Assembly (NCBI RefSeq): GCF_001418005.1
Contig: NZ_LIOL01000003.1
Coordinates: 434,001 to 498,000, forward strand
Direction: 5' to 3'
DNA from: Chelatococcus sambhunathii
GTDB lineage: Bacteria; Pseudomonadota; Alphaproteobacteria; Rhizobiales; Beijerinckiaceae
DNA length: 64,000 nt
Positions 17,353 through 25,845 of this stretch are shown in pieces (positions within the stretch are counted from its first letter, which is position 1; every line of letters starts with the position of its first letter). The position numbers were made by a program, and so were the translations under genes. The notes under the pieces were generated by a model. The model was not told the DNA's origin. It did not search any database and saw only the letters and a program-made list of their open reading frames with translations.

Positions 17353-18339
17353 TCAGAGGGCGTTGATCTTGTCGACCATGCCCGCGGGCCAGCTCGCCGC
17401 GAGGTCCGACGCAAGGTACTGCTGCTGCACATGGCTGCGGAAGGCCTCGACGTCGGGCTCGTAGATCTTCAGCCCGGCCGCTTTGAACCGTTCGGCGAGC
17501 TCGGTTTCGCGGGCGAGGTGCTTCTCGGTCGAGAAGTCGATCGCCGCGTCCGCCGCCGCCTGGAACCGCGCCTGTCGGTCGGCATCCATCCCGTCCCAGA
17601 CTTTCTTGGATACGGTCAGGAGGTCGAAGCCGACGAGGTGAGAGGTTAGCACGATCTGCTTCATCACCTCATAGAATTTCATGTTCTCGACGTTCGGCAG
17701 CGGATTGTCCTGGCCGTCGATGGCGCCTGTCTGCAGGCCGGTATAGACCTCGGCATAGGCCATCGGCGTCGGGTTGGCGCCGAGCGCACGGCCCAGGAAC
17801 TGCCAGGCGTCGCCGCCGGGCATGCGCAGCTTGATCCCCGCCATGTCGGCCGGCGTCTTGATCTCCCTGTCGACCCTGAGGCCGACCTGGCGCACGCCGA
17901 AATAGGTCGGGCCCAGCACCTTCACGCCGAGCTGGTCCTCGGTCATCTTCTTCATTTCGGCGCCGGCATCGCTGGCGAAGAAGGCCTTGAGATGCGCCGC
18001 GTCGCGGAAGAGGTAGCCGGCGGTCAGGATCGACCAGGCGGGGATCTGGTTGGAGATGTCCTGCGGCGCGATATTGCCCATCTCGAGGTTGCCGCGCTGC
18101 AGCGCCACGAGCTCGGTGCCCTGCTTGAACAGGTTGCCGCCGTAATAGCCCTCGAAGGTGAAGTCGCCGGCAATCGCGTCGGCGAACTTCTTCATCATCT
18201 CGGCGCGGATGTCCTGCTCGGAAAAGACGGCCGAGAAGCGCAGCTTCGGCTTGTCCTGCGCGAACGCCGGGACGGCCGAGGAGGCTGCGAGAATGCTGCT
18301 CCCGATGAGGAACTGGCGGCGTGTGGCATGTAATTTCAT
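17353..18339 (-). CDS. dctP: TRAP transporter substrate-binding protein (DctP), quinate/shikimate operon
   Basis: Periplasmic solute receptor of the DctP family, 328 aa. The N terminus MKLHATRRQFLIGSSIL with paired Arg and an 'SSAVPAFAQ' cleavage zone looks like a Tat-type signal peptide. The mature part has the usual DctP pattern: 'PKLRFSAVFSEQDIRAEMM', 'GTELVALQRGNLEMGNIAPQ', 'KTPADMAGIKLRMPGG' (Arg that pairs with a substrate carboxylate), 'YTGLQTGAIDGQDNPLPN', 'SKKVWDGMDADRQARF'. A carboxylate ligand fits quinate or shikimate. GGAGG lies seven bases before the ATG. It is 38 bp downstream of aroE. Confidence 0.92.
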   Translation of the reverse strand: MKLHATRRQFLIGSSILAASSAVPAFAQDKPKLRFSAVFSEQDIRAEMMKKFADAIAGDFTFEGYYGGNLFKQGTELVALQRGNLEMGNIAPQDISNQIPAWSILTAGYLFRDAAHLKAFFASDAGAEMKKMTEDQLGVKVLGPTYFGVRQVGLRVDREIKTPADMAGIKLRMPGGDAWQFLGRALGANPTPMAYAEVYTGLQTGAIDGQDNPLPNVENMKFYEVMKQIVLTSHLVGFDLLTVSKKVWDGMDADRQARFQAAADAAIDFSTEKHLARETELAERFKAAGLKIYEPDVEAFRSHVQQQYLASDLAASWPAGMVDKINAL

Positions 18340-18377
18340 TTGAATTCCTCCCTGTTCTTCTTTCCGAAACTGGCCTG

Positions 18378-19286
18378 CTATCCGGCAGGCTCGTGCGTGA
18401 ATGCCGCGAAGGCGGCCTTCATCCGGTCGGCGTCGGGCGCGATGCCCGTGAACAGTTCGAAGGCGCGGACGGCCTGGAAGACCGCCATGCCTTCGCCCGA
18501 GAGGGTGCGGCAGCCCTTGCGGCGGGCCGCGCGCAGCAGTTCCGTCTCGAGCGGGAAATAGACGATGTCGGCGACCCAGTGGCGCGCCTCGATGCAGTCG
18601 GCCGGGATGGGCATACCGGGCAGTTTCGCCATGCCGACCGGGGTGGCGTTGACGATCCCCTGCGCCGCCTTCGCGGCCTTGGGCAGGTCATGGACGACCA
18701 CCGCCCGGCCGGCGCCGAAGCCGGCCTCCAGGTTCTGGACGAGTGTCCCGGCCCTCTCGGGCTCGACGTCGGCAATGGCGAGCCGTTCGACGCCGCAGTC
18801 GAGCAGCGCATGCGCCACGGCCGCGCCGGCGCCCCCGGCCCCGAGCAGAAGTACGCGGTCGCAGGTGGCACCCGCCATCCCCGCGCGAAAGCTCTCGCGA
18901 AAGCCCCAGACGTCCGTGTTGTGTCCGAAGCGCTTTCCGGCCTTGAGCACGACGGTATTGACAGCGCCGATCCGGCGCGCCGCCTGCGACAGCCCGTCGA
19001 GCAGCGGCAGAATCTCCTGCTTGTAGGGAAACGTGACATTGAAGCCGGAGAAGCCGAAGAATTCGGCGAAGCGGATGATCTCGGCGATCGGCGGGGCGCG
19101 GTTGCCCATCAGTTCCGTGTCGAACAGACGATAGACATAGGCGAGGCCCTGCGCACGCCCCTCGGCTTCGTGCATGGCCGGCGTGCGGGACAGCTGGATG
19201 CCGCGGCCGAGCAGGCCGACCAACACGGCCCGCTGGGACCGCTCCCCTTCCCGTCCCGTTTCGGCCGTGGTTGTCGTCCCATCCAA
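18378..19286 (-). CDS. aroE: Shikimate (quinate/shikimate) dehydrogenase
   Basis: Oxidises shikimate to 3-dehydroshikimate or quinate to 3-dehydroquinate with NAD(P). 302 aa. Family blocks: 'GIQLSRTPAMHEAEG' (substrate site), 'GFNVTFPYKQEIL' (catalytic Lys), 'AVNTVV', 'FGHNTDVWGFRESF' (catalytic Asp), 'VLLLGAGGAGAAVAHALL' (nucleotide loop), 'NATPVGMAKLPG' and 'GEGMAVFQAVRAFELFTG'. The start is TTG at 19286 with GGAGG seven bases upstream; no in-frame ATG fits the N-terminal domain. First gene of the minus-strand operon, so a catabolic YdiB/QuiA-like role is more likely than biosynthesis. It is divergent from the TetR regulator. Confidence 0.92.
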   Translation of the reverse strand: MDGTTTTAETGREGERSQRAVLVGLLGRGIQLSRTPAMHEAEGRAQGLAYVYRLFDTELMGNRAPPIAEIIRFAEFFGFSGFNVTFPYKQEILPLLDGLSQAARRIGAVNTVVLKAGKRFGHNTDVWGFRESFRAGMAGATCDRVLLLGAGGAGAAVAHALLDCGVERLAIADVEPERAGTLVQNLEAGFGAGRAVVVHDLPKAAKAAQGIVNATPVGMAKLPGMPIPADCIEARHWVADIVYFPLETELLRAARRKGCRTLSGEGMAVFQAVRAFELFTGIAPDADRMKAAFAAFTHEPAG

Positions 19287-19345
19287 GAGATCGCCTCCTC
19301 CGCGGGGCCCCGTTGTCTCGTTTCTCGTTCGCCCCCGAAGCCAAC

Positions 19346-19397
19346 TTTGAACCATCTGGTTAATTCTGGCAAGCGTTTTGAACGATCCGGATAATTC
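19346..19397. promoter_or_regulatory. Two tandem operator candidates in the aroE-tetR divergent region
   Basis: Two near-identical 21-bp repeats start at 19346 and 19377, 31 bp apart (about three helical turns). Both have the form TTTGAAC-ATC-GG-TAATTC. The first contains a perfect dyad AACCA-TC-TGGTT; the second contains ATCCGGAT. Their place between divergent genes and their TetR-like symmetry suggest binding by the adjacent TetR protein, controlling both directions. Confidence 0.65.
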
Positions 19398-19435
19398 ATA
19401 TAGAAAGACTGAGTGGATGCAGGGCGATTCAGGCG

Positions 19436-20110
19436 ATGGACGAGGCAGGATCGGATACCGGGAAGGCCACCGGTCGCGGTGGCTGGAAGCAGGACCCAGC
19501 CGGCGTGCAATCGAACATCCTCGCGGTCGCCATGTCGGAGTTTGCCGACAACGGCCTGTCAGGCGCGCGCATCGACGAGATCGCCGCCAAGACCCGAACG
19601 TCCAAGCGCATGATCTACTACTACTTCGGCGACAAGGAAGGTCTCTACCGCCGTGTGCTCGAGGAGGCCTACCGAAAGGTCCGCGAAGGGGAGCGCAAGC
19701 TCGATCTCGACCACCTGCCACCGGTCGAGGCGCTCACGCGGCTCGTCGAATTTACCTTCGACCATCACAGCCAGAACCCCGATTTCATCCGGCTAGTAAT
19801 GATCGAGAACATCCATCACGGCGCCTATCTCGAGCGCTCGGACCTGATCGGGCGGCTGAATGCGGGCGCCATCGAGAAGCTGGAATTGATCTGCCGTCGC
19901 GGGCGCGAGGCCGGACTGTTCCGCGATGATGTCGAGCCGCTCGAACTGCACTGGCAGATCAGCGCGCTCAGCTTCTTCAACGTGTCCAATCGCGCGACTT
20001 TCTCGCGGATCTTCGGCGGCCGGCTCTACAGTACCGAAGGCCAGGAGACGATGCGCCGGCACGTGGTCGAACTGATCCTGCGCTTCATGCTCAAGGACAA
20101 GAGGTCCTGA
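19436..20110 (+). CDS. TetR/AcrR family regulator of the quinate operon (predicted)
   Basis: 224-aa DNA-binding protein. Residues about 25-75 form the TetR helix-turn-helix: 'ILAVAMSEFADNGLSGARID', 'EIAAKTRTSKRMIYYYFGDK', 'EGLYRRVLEEAYRKVREGER'. The C-terminal ligand domain includes 'DFIRLVMIENIHHGAYLE', typical of the TetR_C_33/HapR-like group that often controls aromatic catabolism. It is transcribed away from aroE and the two tandem operators lie in between, so it probably represses the aroE operon and itself until a pathway compound binds. The ligand is not known. Confidence 0.87.
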   Translation: MDEAGSDTGKATGRGGWKQDPAGVQSNILAVAMSEFADNGLSGARIDEIAAKTRTSKRMIYYYFGDKEGLYRRVLEEAYRKVREGERKLDLDHLPPVEALTRLVEFTFDHHSQNPDFIRLVMIENIHHGAYLERSDLIGRLNAGAIEKLELICRRGREAGLFRDDVEPLELHWQISALSFFNVSNRATFSRIFGGRLYSTEGQETMRRHVVELILRFMLKDKRS

Positions 20111-20146
20111 CGCTCGCCCGCCGCGGCTGGGCATCGCCGGCATGTT

Positions 20147-21169
20147 TCAGGGCTGCTTGCCCAGCCCCACAGAAAAATCCTGCTCCAGCACCACGATGCC
20201 GTCGCGCATCACGCGGTAGCTCGCCTGATAGAGCCCTGGCCGCCAGCCGTCCTGGGGCCGCTTCCTGCCCGCATACAGCAGTGTCTGCGCCTGGTTGCGC
20301 TCCATCGGCTTGGCCCGGTTCTCGGCGATGACATGCCCCGATGGGTCCTTGACGGTCAGAAGCTGGATGTCGCCGGCCTGAAGGCCGATCGCGCGGATAT
20401 AGGCCACGAGCGCGGCGGCATCGGCGCCGTCCGGGGCCTGCCCGGCGCCGGCTTCCTCGACCATCTGCATCGTCACCGGGCCCGAGGCAAATCCGTGGTT
20501 GATGATCGCGCGCGGTCGATAGGCGAGGCCCGGCTGCAGTGCCGGCGCCCACAGGCTCGCGCCCGCGCCGCAGGAACCGGGCGGGGCATCGTGGGCGAAG
20601 GGATCGATGATCCGGCCGCCATGGCGCACCGTGAAATGGACGTGCGGATACTGGCTGAGGCCGGAAAGGCCGACGCGCCCGACCGGATGCCCCGCCTTCA
20701 CCATCTCGCCCGGCTTCAGCCGCAGGCTCCCCTTGGCGAGGTGGCAATATTGCGTCTCCCACCCCCCGCCGTGGTCGATGACGAGGCCGTTGCCGCATTC
20801 CGTGTTCTGCACGGCCGAATGGTCGCTGCCCGCGACCGGCACGTCGGCCATGCCGTCGCGCTGCCGCAGGACGCGCCCGTCGGCAGCGGCGAGGACGTCG
20901 ACGCCGTCGCGCTGCGCGGCCATGCTCGGCAGGCGGAAATCGGTGCCGTTGTGACCGTCCTGCGCGCGGGCCCCGCACATGTAGTCCCGGGCTAAAGGGG
21001 ATGGATCGGCATCGACATAGGTTTGGATGAAGCAGTTGCGGCCGATATCGCAGGCGAGCGGCAGTTGCAGGACGGGGGCGCCCGCAGCGACGGCACCGGC
21101 CGCCCCGCCGAGCATCGCGAGCGCCGCCGCGATGACCGTCCGCGGATGAGGCATCGTGCGGTTGCTCAT
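20147..21169 (-). CDS. Secreted M23 family metallopeptidase
   Basis: 340-aa exported LytM-type zinc endopeptidase, predicted to cut peptidoglycan cross-links. Signal peptide in residues 1-30 (RTVIAAALAMLGGAAGAVAAG). Zinc ligands are the HxxxD motif 'DGHNGTDFRLP' (His73, Asp77) and the HxH motif 'LSQYPHVHF' (His176, His178); 'ECGNGLVIDHGGGWETQYCH' is the usual lid and central strand. Cys pairs suggest a disulfide-stabilised periplasmic protein. An extra C-terminal domain (about 230-340) of beta character follows. ATG 21169 has AGGAG nine bases upstream. It ends convergent to tetR. Confidence 0.87.
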   Translation of the reverse strand: MSNRTMPHPRTVIAAALAMLGGAAGAVAAGAPVLQLPLACDIGRNCFIQTYVDADPSPLARDYMCGARAQDGHNGTDFRLPSMAAQRDGVDVLAAADGRVLRQRDGMADVPVAGSDHSAVQNTECGNGLVIDHGGGWETQYCHLAKGSLRLKPGEMVKAGHPVGRVGLSGLSQYPHVHFTVRHGGRIIDPFAHDAPPGSCGAGASLWAPALQPGLAYRPRAIINHGFASGPVTMQMVEEAGAGQAPDGADAAALVAYIRAIGLQAGDIQLLTVKDPSGHVIAENRAKPMERNQAQTLLYAGRKRPQDGWRPGLYQASYRVMRDGIVVLEQDFSVGLGKQP

Positions 21170-21229
21170 CGCCTGCATCTCCTGTCGTGCAGCGGGCCCC
21201 TTGGGGAAGGCGGTCGGCTCTCCGCCTCC

Positions 21230-21402
21230 CCGCCTGAAGGGCGGCACGGTGAGCATGTAGAGCAGGACGAGACCGGCTTGTCGATTGATGCCGAGCTTGA
21301 GAATGATGCGTTTCGTGCAGGTTGTTGCGCCGCCTCGGTGAGGTCGAGGACGCCGCCCATCCGAGACGGCGGCTGGCCGCACAGGACGCAGGCCACGATC
21401 CT
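21230..21402 (-). pseudogene. Possible remnant of a LuxR-type regulator C terminus
   Basis: Two short reading-frame pieces on the minus strand line up end to end with the C-terminal half of LuxR-type helix-turn-helix proteins: 'VLCGQPPSRMGGVLDLTEAA' (21402-21325) and, after a frame change, 'KRIILKLGINRQAGLVLL' (about 21310-21257), which resembles the usual recognition-helix tail 'KLGVSRQAELVRL'. The core of the helix-turn-helix between them is missing. The evidence is short and I hold it loosely. Confidence 0.35.
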
Positions 21403-21510
21403 CTCTTCGCCCATTTGGGATCGATGCGCTGGGCGCCCGCCGCTCGATCGGCCTGAGGGCGACCAAGACGTTACCGGACCCGATAGCGTCGTGAGAGAAT
21501 TCATATTTCA

Positions 21511-21529
21511 GTTTATAACTATTATAAAC
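21511..21529. promoter_or_regulatory. Irr-like iron-control (ICE) box upstream of the ECF sigma gene
   Basis: Perfect dyad GTTTATAA-CTA-TTATAAAC. The core TTTATAA-N3-TTATAAA has the same 7-3-7 build as the alphaproteobacterial Irr/ICE consensus TTTAGAA-N3-TTCTAAA, differing at one symmetric position pair. It is embedded in the only AT-rich stretch of the region, about 110 bp before the sigma factor start. Iron-dependent control by Irr or a relative is inferred. Confidence 0.6.
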
Positions 21530-21638
21530 CAAATATACGTCATCGTTTCATAGAGGACTTCCAATAAATTTCCATTGATGGCGCTGCGCACCGTGTTTAT
21601 ACACGATTCACTACTTGCAAGATGTGGCGAAAAGCGGC

Positions 21639-22136
21639 ATGCGGCCCGATTCCGACACACTCGTCCTCTATCTCATGCACCGCCCGGCGCTTATCAACTA
21701 TGCCGCGCCGATCGTTGGCTGCCGGGCGCGGGCGGAGGATGTGGTGCAGGAGGCCTATTTGCGCTTCGTCCAGGTCGCACGGGACGAAAAGGTGTTGCAG
21801 CCCGTGGCCTATCTCTATCGCATCGTGCGCAATCTCGCCGTGGACTGGGTGCGGCGCCTCGGCGCCGAGGTGCGGGAGGACGCCGGCACGGCCGAGCCGC
21901 TCGCTGCCGACACGCCCTCGCCCGAGGACGAGGTGCTCTACCGTGACGAACTGCGCCGGCTCGCCGAAGCACTGGCGGAACTGCCCGAGACGACGCAACG
22001 TGCCTTCACCATGCACCGCTTCGACGGCCTGACGCTGCAGGTCATCGCCGACAGGCTCGGCCTTTCCGTCGCGGGAGCCCACCGCCTCGTACGCGACGCG
22101 CTCGCCCATTGTGCTCGCCGGCTCGGCGACGATTGA
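21639..22136 (+). CDS. fecI: FecI-type ECF sigma factor
   Basis: 165-aa sigma-70 family (iron-starvation group) factor that directs RNA polymerase to siderophore uptake genes. Region 2 is about 10-75 ('RPALINYAAPIVGCRARAED', 'VVQEAYLRFVQVA', 'AYLYRIVRNLAVDWVRR'); region 4 is about 105-160 ('AEALAELPETTQRAFTMHRF', 'LTLQVIADRLGLSVAGAHRL'). ATG 21639 fits family length; the frame opens at a TTG at 21615 without better support. It is followed by fecR and a signalling TonB receptor, the classical cell-surface signalling order. The Irr-like box just upstream suggests iron control. Confidence 0.9.
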   Translation: MRPDSDTLVLYLMHRPALINYAAPIVGCRARAEDVVQEAYLRFVQVARDEKVLQPVAYLYRIVRNLAVDWVRRLGAEVREDAGTAEPLAADTPSPEDEVLYRDELRRLAEALAELPETTQRAFTMHRFDGLTLQVIADRLGLSVAGAHRLVRDALAHCARRLGDD

Positions 22137-22235
22137 GCGAAATCCGGTTCCGAACTGAAAAAATCCCCTCCTCGGAACGTCTCTAAGGAGATAAGCAGGG
22201 CCGGGACGACCGGACGCCGCAGGAAGCGACGGGAC

Positions 22236-23249
22236 ATGGCGGGAGCGCGCGACAAGGGGGAAGACCCGGTTCTCGATGAGGCGCTCGACTGGCTCCTCGC
22301 CATCGAGAATGCCCCCGCCGATCAGGCGCTGCGCCGGGCGCGCGACGCGTGGATCGCCGAGAGCGACGAGAACGCCCGCGCCTGGCGCCGCGCCGAGCGC
22401 ACCTGGCAGCTCACCGGCGCGCTCGCCGGTTTGCGTGAGGCGCCGCTCGACAGTACGGTCCCGAAACCGGACCCGCGACAGGGGCCCGTCGCCGCCGCTC
22501 CGGCGGGTCAGTGCCCGCCGCCGCGCCGCCGCGCTGTTCCGCGCTGGGCGGCCGCAGTCGCAGCCGCGATCGTCGTCGGTTTCCTCCTCGCCGCCGGCCA
22601 TGAACTTCTGAGCCGGAGCGCTGCGGACCATGCGACCGGCACGGCCGAGATCCGCGATGTCGCGCTGCCGGACGGCTCCCGCCTCATCCTCGACGCCCGC
22701 AGCGCCGTCGACGTCGATTTCTCGGGGCAGGAGCGACACATCCGCCTCTTGGCCGGCGCCGCCTTCTTCGACGTGCGCCCGGATGCCGCCCGGCCCTTCG
22801 TCGTGGCGGCCGAGGACGTGCAGGTGACGGCCGTCGGCACCGCCTTCTCGGTGGAGATCGGCCCGCGCTGGCTGAGCGCCGCCGTTGCCGAAGGCCGCGT
22901 GCGCCTCGATCGACCGGGTGGCGCGAGCGAAATCGCGGCGGGCGAGGAGGTCGCCGTCGACCGCACCTCCGGCAGCGAGCGGCGGCGCCAGCGCGCGCCG
23001 GGGGATGTCGCCGGCTGGCGCGAGCGGCGCCTCGTCGCCGACAACGAGACGATCGCCGATGTTGTGGCGAGGCTCGCCGATCACCACCGCGGGCTGATCC
23101 TGACGCTCGACGGCACGCTCGCCGAGCAGCGAGTCACCGGCATCTACGACCTGTCGCGGCCCGTCGAGGCGCTCGGCGCAGTCGTGCGGCCCTATGGCGG
23201 CTCCGTGCACCGGATCACGCCCTATCTCGTGTTCGTCGGCGGCCGCTGA
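22236..23249 (+). CDS. fecR: FecR-type anti-sigma factor / sigma regulator
   Basis: 337-aa inner-membrane protein that holds or activates the ECF sigma factor in response to the loaded receptor. Cytoplasmic N-terminal domain about 8-60 with the typical Trp pattern ('DWLLAIENAPADQALRRARD', 'AWRRAERTWQLTG'). One transmembrane helix at about 104-122 (WAAAVAAAIVVGFLLAAGH). Periplasmic FecR domain about 135-240 ('LPDGSRLILDARSAVDVDF', 'LLAGAAFFDVRPDAARPFVV', 'VTAVGTAFSV'). The C-terminal STN-like part contacts the receptor. It lies 99 bp after fecI. Its C terminus is separated from the receptor start by 121 bp. Confidence 0.92.
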   Translation: MAGARDKGEDPVLDEALDWLLAIENAPADQALRRARDAWIAESDENARAWRRAERTWQLTGALAGLREAPLDSTVPKPDPRQGPVAAAPAGQCPPPRRRAVPRWAAAVAAAIVVGFLLAAGHELLSRSAADHATGTAEIRDVALPDGSRLILDARSAVDVDFSGQERHIRLLAGAAFFDVRPDAARPFVVAAEDVQVTAVGTAFSVEIGPRWLSAAVAEGRVRLDRPGGASEIAAGEEVAVDRTSGSERRRQRAPGDVAGWRERRLVADNETIADVVARLADHHRGLILTLDGTLAEQRVTGIYDLSRPVEALGAVVRPYGGSVHRITPYLVFVGGR

Positions 23250-23370
23250 AAGCTCACGAAAAAGCATGTCTTCTGAAAAATCCTGCGCTCCCGTTCGTCA
23301 TGTCCCACGGGGCTGGCGCGATCGCCGGCGGAGTCACGGCGGCGCGGCCGCGAGCGAAGGAAGACGAGCG

Positions 23371-25845
23371 ATGGGGCGTAGGGTATCGGGTGCCGAGGCG
23401 CGGGACGTTCAGCGGCTGTGCGGACGGGCGGCATGGCTTACTGCGACGGCGATGGCGCTGATCATCGCCGGCCCGGCCATGGCGCAGACGATTCAGTCCA
23501 CGGGCCAAGCGAGCAACGCGCGCCAGGCCGGCTCCGCGCGCGCCTTCGACATACCGGCACAGCCGCTGTCACGCGCCCTCGCCGCCTTCGGCCGCCAGGC
23601 GGGCCTGCAGGTGAGCGCGGCGGCTGATGCTGTGGCCGACTTCGATTCACCCGCCGTGCGCGGCACCATGAGCGCCGAGGCCGCGTTGCGCCGCCTGCTC
23701 GCCAACACGGGCGCGAGCTTCCGCATTGCCGGTGGCACGGTGACGGTGTCGCGCGGCGCCGCCGGTGCCGCGGCGCCGGCCGCCGACGGTTCCATCCTGC
23801 TCGACACCATCAATATCGAAGGCACCGCCGAGACGGCCTACGGCCCGGTCGACGGCTATGTCGCCACGCGCACCGGCACGGGCGCCAAGACTGATACGCC
23901 CGTCATCGAGGTGCCGCAGTCCATCTCCGTCATCACCCGCGACCGCATTGAGGCGCAGAAGGCGCAGACGCTGCCGGAAGCCCTGCGCTACACGCCCGGC
24001 GTCCTCGCCCAGCCGTGGGGTCTCGACCCGCGTTTCGACCAGTTCAAGGTGCGCGGCTTCGAGATCACCTCCGTCGGCGTCTACCGCGACGGCATGCGCA
24101 TGCCGACGGTGGGCATGATGAGTTGGGCCTACGATCCTTACGGTGTCGAGCGCATCGATGTGCTGCGGGGGCCCTCCTCCGTGCTCTACGGCGCGGCATC
24201 CCCCGGGGGTATCGTCAATCTCGTGACCAAGCGCCCGCCGGCGAGCCCCTTCCACGAGGTCGAGATCTCGGGCGGCAGCGACGCCAACAAGCAGATCAAC
24301 GCCGACCTCGGCGGCCCCATCGACAAGGACGGCATCTGGTCCTACCGGATCACCGGCCTCCTGCGCGATTCCGAGACGCAGGTCGACTACACGCGCAACG
24401 ATCGGCACTTCATCGCCCCGGCGCTGACCTGGCGGCCGAGCGCCGACACCTCGCTCACCCTCTTCGGCAGCTACCAGCACGACGAGGCATCCGCCTACGG
24501 CACCTTGCCGGCGCTCGGCACGCGCTTTGCCAATCCCAACGGCCGCATCGCGCGCAGCTTCTTCATCGGCGACCCGAACTTCGACCGGGTCGACCGCACC
24601 GCCTATTCGCTGGGCTACGCCTTCGAGCATCGTTTCAACGGCGCCTGGACGGTGCGACAGAACCTGCGCTGGGGTCATCTCGAGGCGGACCAGAAGGTGC
24701 TCTACGGCGCCGGGCTGCGCGCCGACCTGCGCACGCTCGACCGCGCCGCCTTCACCGTCGACGGCAAGCTGCGCTCCTTCACGGTCGACAACCAGGTCGA
24801 GGGCAAGTTCGAGACCGGGCCCCTGCAGCACACGCTGCTCTTCGGCCTCGACTACCTCAACCTCTCCGCGCGCTCGCTGCAGGGCTATTCCGACAGCACC
24901 TATGATCCGGGCGTGCCGCCGATCGACCTGTTCCAGCCCATCTACGGCCAGGCGGTGGCGCTGCCGCCGATCTACCAGAACAACGAGCAGACGCTGTCGC
25001 AGCTCGGCCTCTATGCCCAGGACCAGATCAAGTCCGGCGGCTTCATCCTCACGGCCGGCCTGCGGCAGGACTGGGCCACCAGCAAGCTGAAGAACTACAT
25101 CGCCAATTCCTCCCGCACGCAGGACGACAACGAGCTCACCTGGCGCGTCGGCCTTGGCTACGAGTTCGACTTCGGCCTCGTGCCCTATGCCGCCTATGCC
25201 ACCTCCTTCGAGCCCGTCGTCGGGACCGACCGGCTCGGCGCCGCCTACAAGCCGACGACCGGCGAGCAGTTCGAGGTCGGCCTGAAGTACCAGCCGCCCG
25301 GCATGCGCTCGATGGTCACCCTCGCGCTCTTCGACCTCAAGCAGCAGAACGTGCTGACGACGGACCCGCTCAATCCCTTCTTCAGCGTGCAGACCGGCGA
25401 GATCCACACGCGCGGCCTCGAGGTGGAGGCGCTGGCGAGCCTCATGGACGGGCTCGATCTCGTCGCCAGCTACACCTATACGGACGCCGAGATCAGCAAG
25501 GACACCGACGCGGCCCTCGTCGGCAACACGCCGGCGGTCACCCCGCGTCACATGGCCTCGCTGTGGCTCGACTACACGCTGCAGGAGGGCGTGCTGAAGG
25601 GCCTCGGGCTCGGCGGCGGCGTGCGCTATGTCGGCGCTAGCTACGCCGACAACGCCAATACCTTCCAGAATCAGGCCTTCACGCTCGTCGACGCCGCCGT
25701 GCATTACGAGCGGGACAACTGGCGCTTCGCGGTCAACGCCAAGAACCTCTTCGACAAAACCTACGTCATCTGCAACGGCGGCGACCTCTCGTGCGTCTAC
25801 GGTCCGGGCCGCAGCGTCGTCGCCTCGCTGCGCTATCGCTGGTGA
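23371..25845 (+). CDS. TonB-dependent siderophore receptor/transducer with STN domain
   Basis: 824-aa outer-membrane receptor that imports ferric siderophore and signals to FecR. Signal peptide ends at about 'GPAMAQ' (residue 38). STN signalling domain about 57-110 ('FDIPAQPLSRALAAFGRQAG'). TonB-box-like 'LLDTINIEG' follows. Plug domain about 160-290 ('TPVIEVPQSISVITRDRIEA', 'LRYTPGVLAQPWG', 'GVERIDVLRGPSSVLYGAAS', 'PGGIVNLVTKRP'). The barrel fills the rest and ends with an aromatic residue (SLRYRW), as needed for outer-membrane insertion. The plug pattern is that of the hydroxamate-type FhuA/FpvA group. GAAGGA precedes the ATG. The fhuD-like gene overlaps its stop (GTGA). Confidence 0.94.
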   Translation: MGRRVSGAEARDVQRLCGRAAWLTATAMALIIAGPAMAQTIQSTGQASNARQAGSARAFDIPAQPLSRALAAFGRQAGLQVSAAADAVADFDSPAVRGTMSAEAALRRLLANTGASFRIAGGTVTVSRGAAGAAAPAADGSILLDTINIEGTAETAYGPVDGYVATRTGTGAKTDTPVIEVPQSISVITRDRIEAQKAQTLPEALRYTPGVLAQPWGLDPRFDQFKVRGFEITSVGVYRDGMRMPTVGMMSWAYDPYGVERIDVLRGPSSVLYGAASPGGIVNLVTKRPPASPFHEVEISGGSDANKQINADLGGPIDKDGIWSYRITGLLRDSETQVDYTRNDRHFIAPALTWRPSADTSLTLFGSYQHDEASAYGTLPALGTRFANPNGRIARSFFIGDPNFDRVDRTAYSLGYAFEHRFNGAWTVRQNLRWGHLEADQKVLYGAGLRADLRTLDRAAFTVDGKLRSFTVDNQVEGKFETGPLQHTLLFGLDYLNLSARSLQGYSDSTYDPGVPPIDLFQPIYGQAVALPPIYQNNEQTLSQLGLYAQDQIKSGGFILTAGLRQDWATSKLKNYIANSSRTQDDNELTWRVGLGYEFDFGLVPYAAYATSFEPVVGTDRLGAAYKPTTGEQFEVGLKYQPPGMRSMVTLALFDLKQQNVLTTDPLNPFFSVQTGEIHTRGLEVEALASLMDGLDLVASYTYTDAEISKDTDAALVGNTPAVTPRHMASLWLDYTLQEGVLKGLGLGGGVRYVGASYADNANTFQNQAFTLVDAAVHYERDNWRFAVNAKNLFDKTYVICNGGDLSCVYGPGRSVVASLRYRW

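Noticed and set aside
23647-25704. 685-aa minus-strand open frame inside the TonB receptor gene
   Set aside because: Mirror frame of a receptor with clear plug and barrel motifs; composition (Val/Glu/Arg/Gly) is that of a GC-rich shadow.
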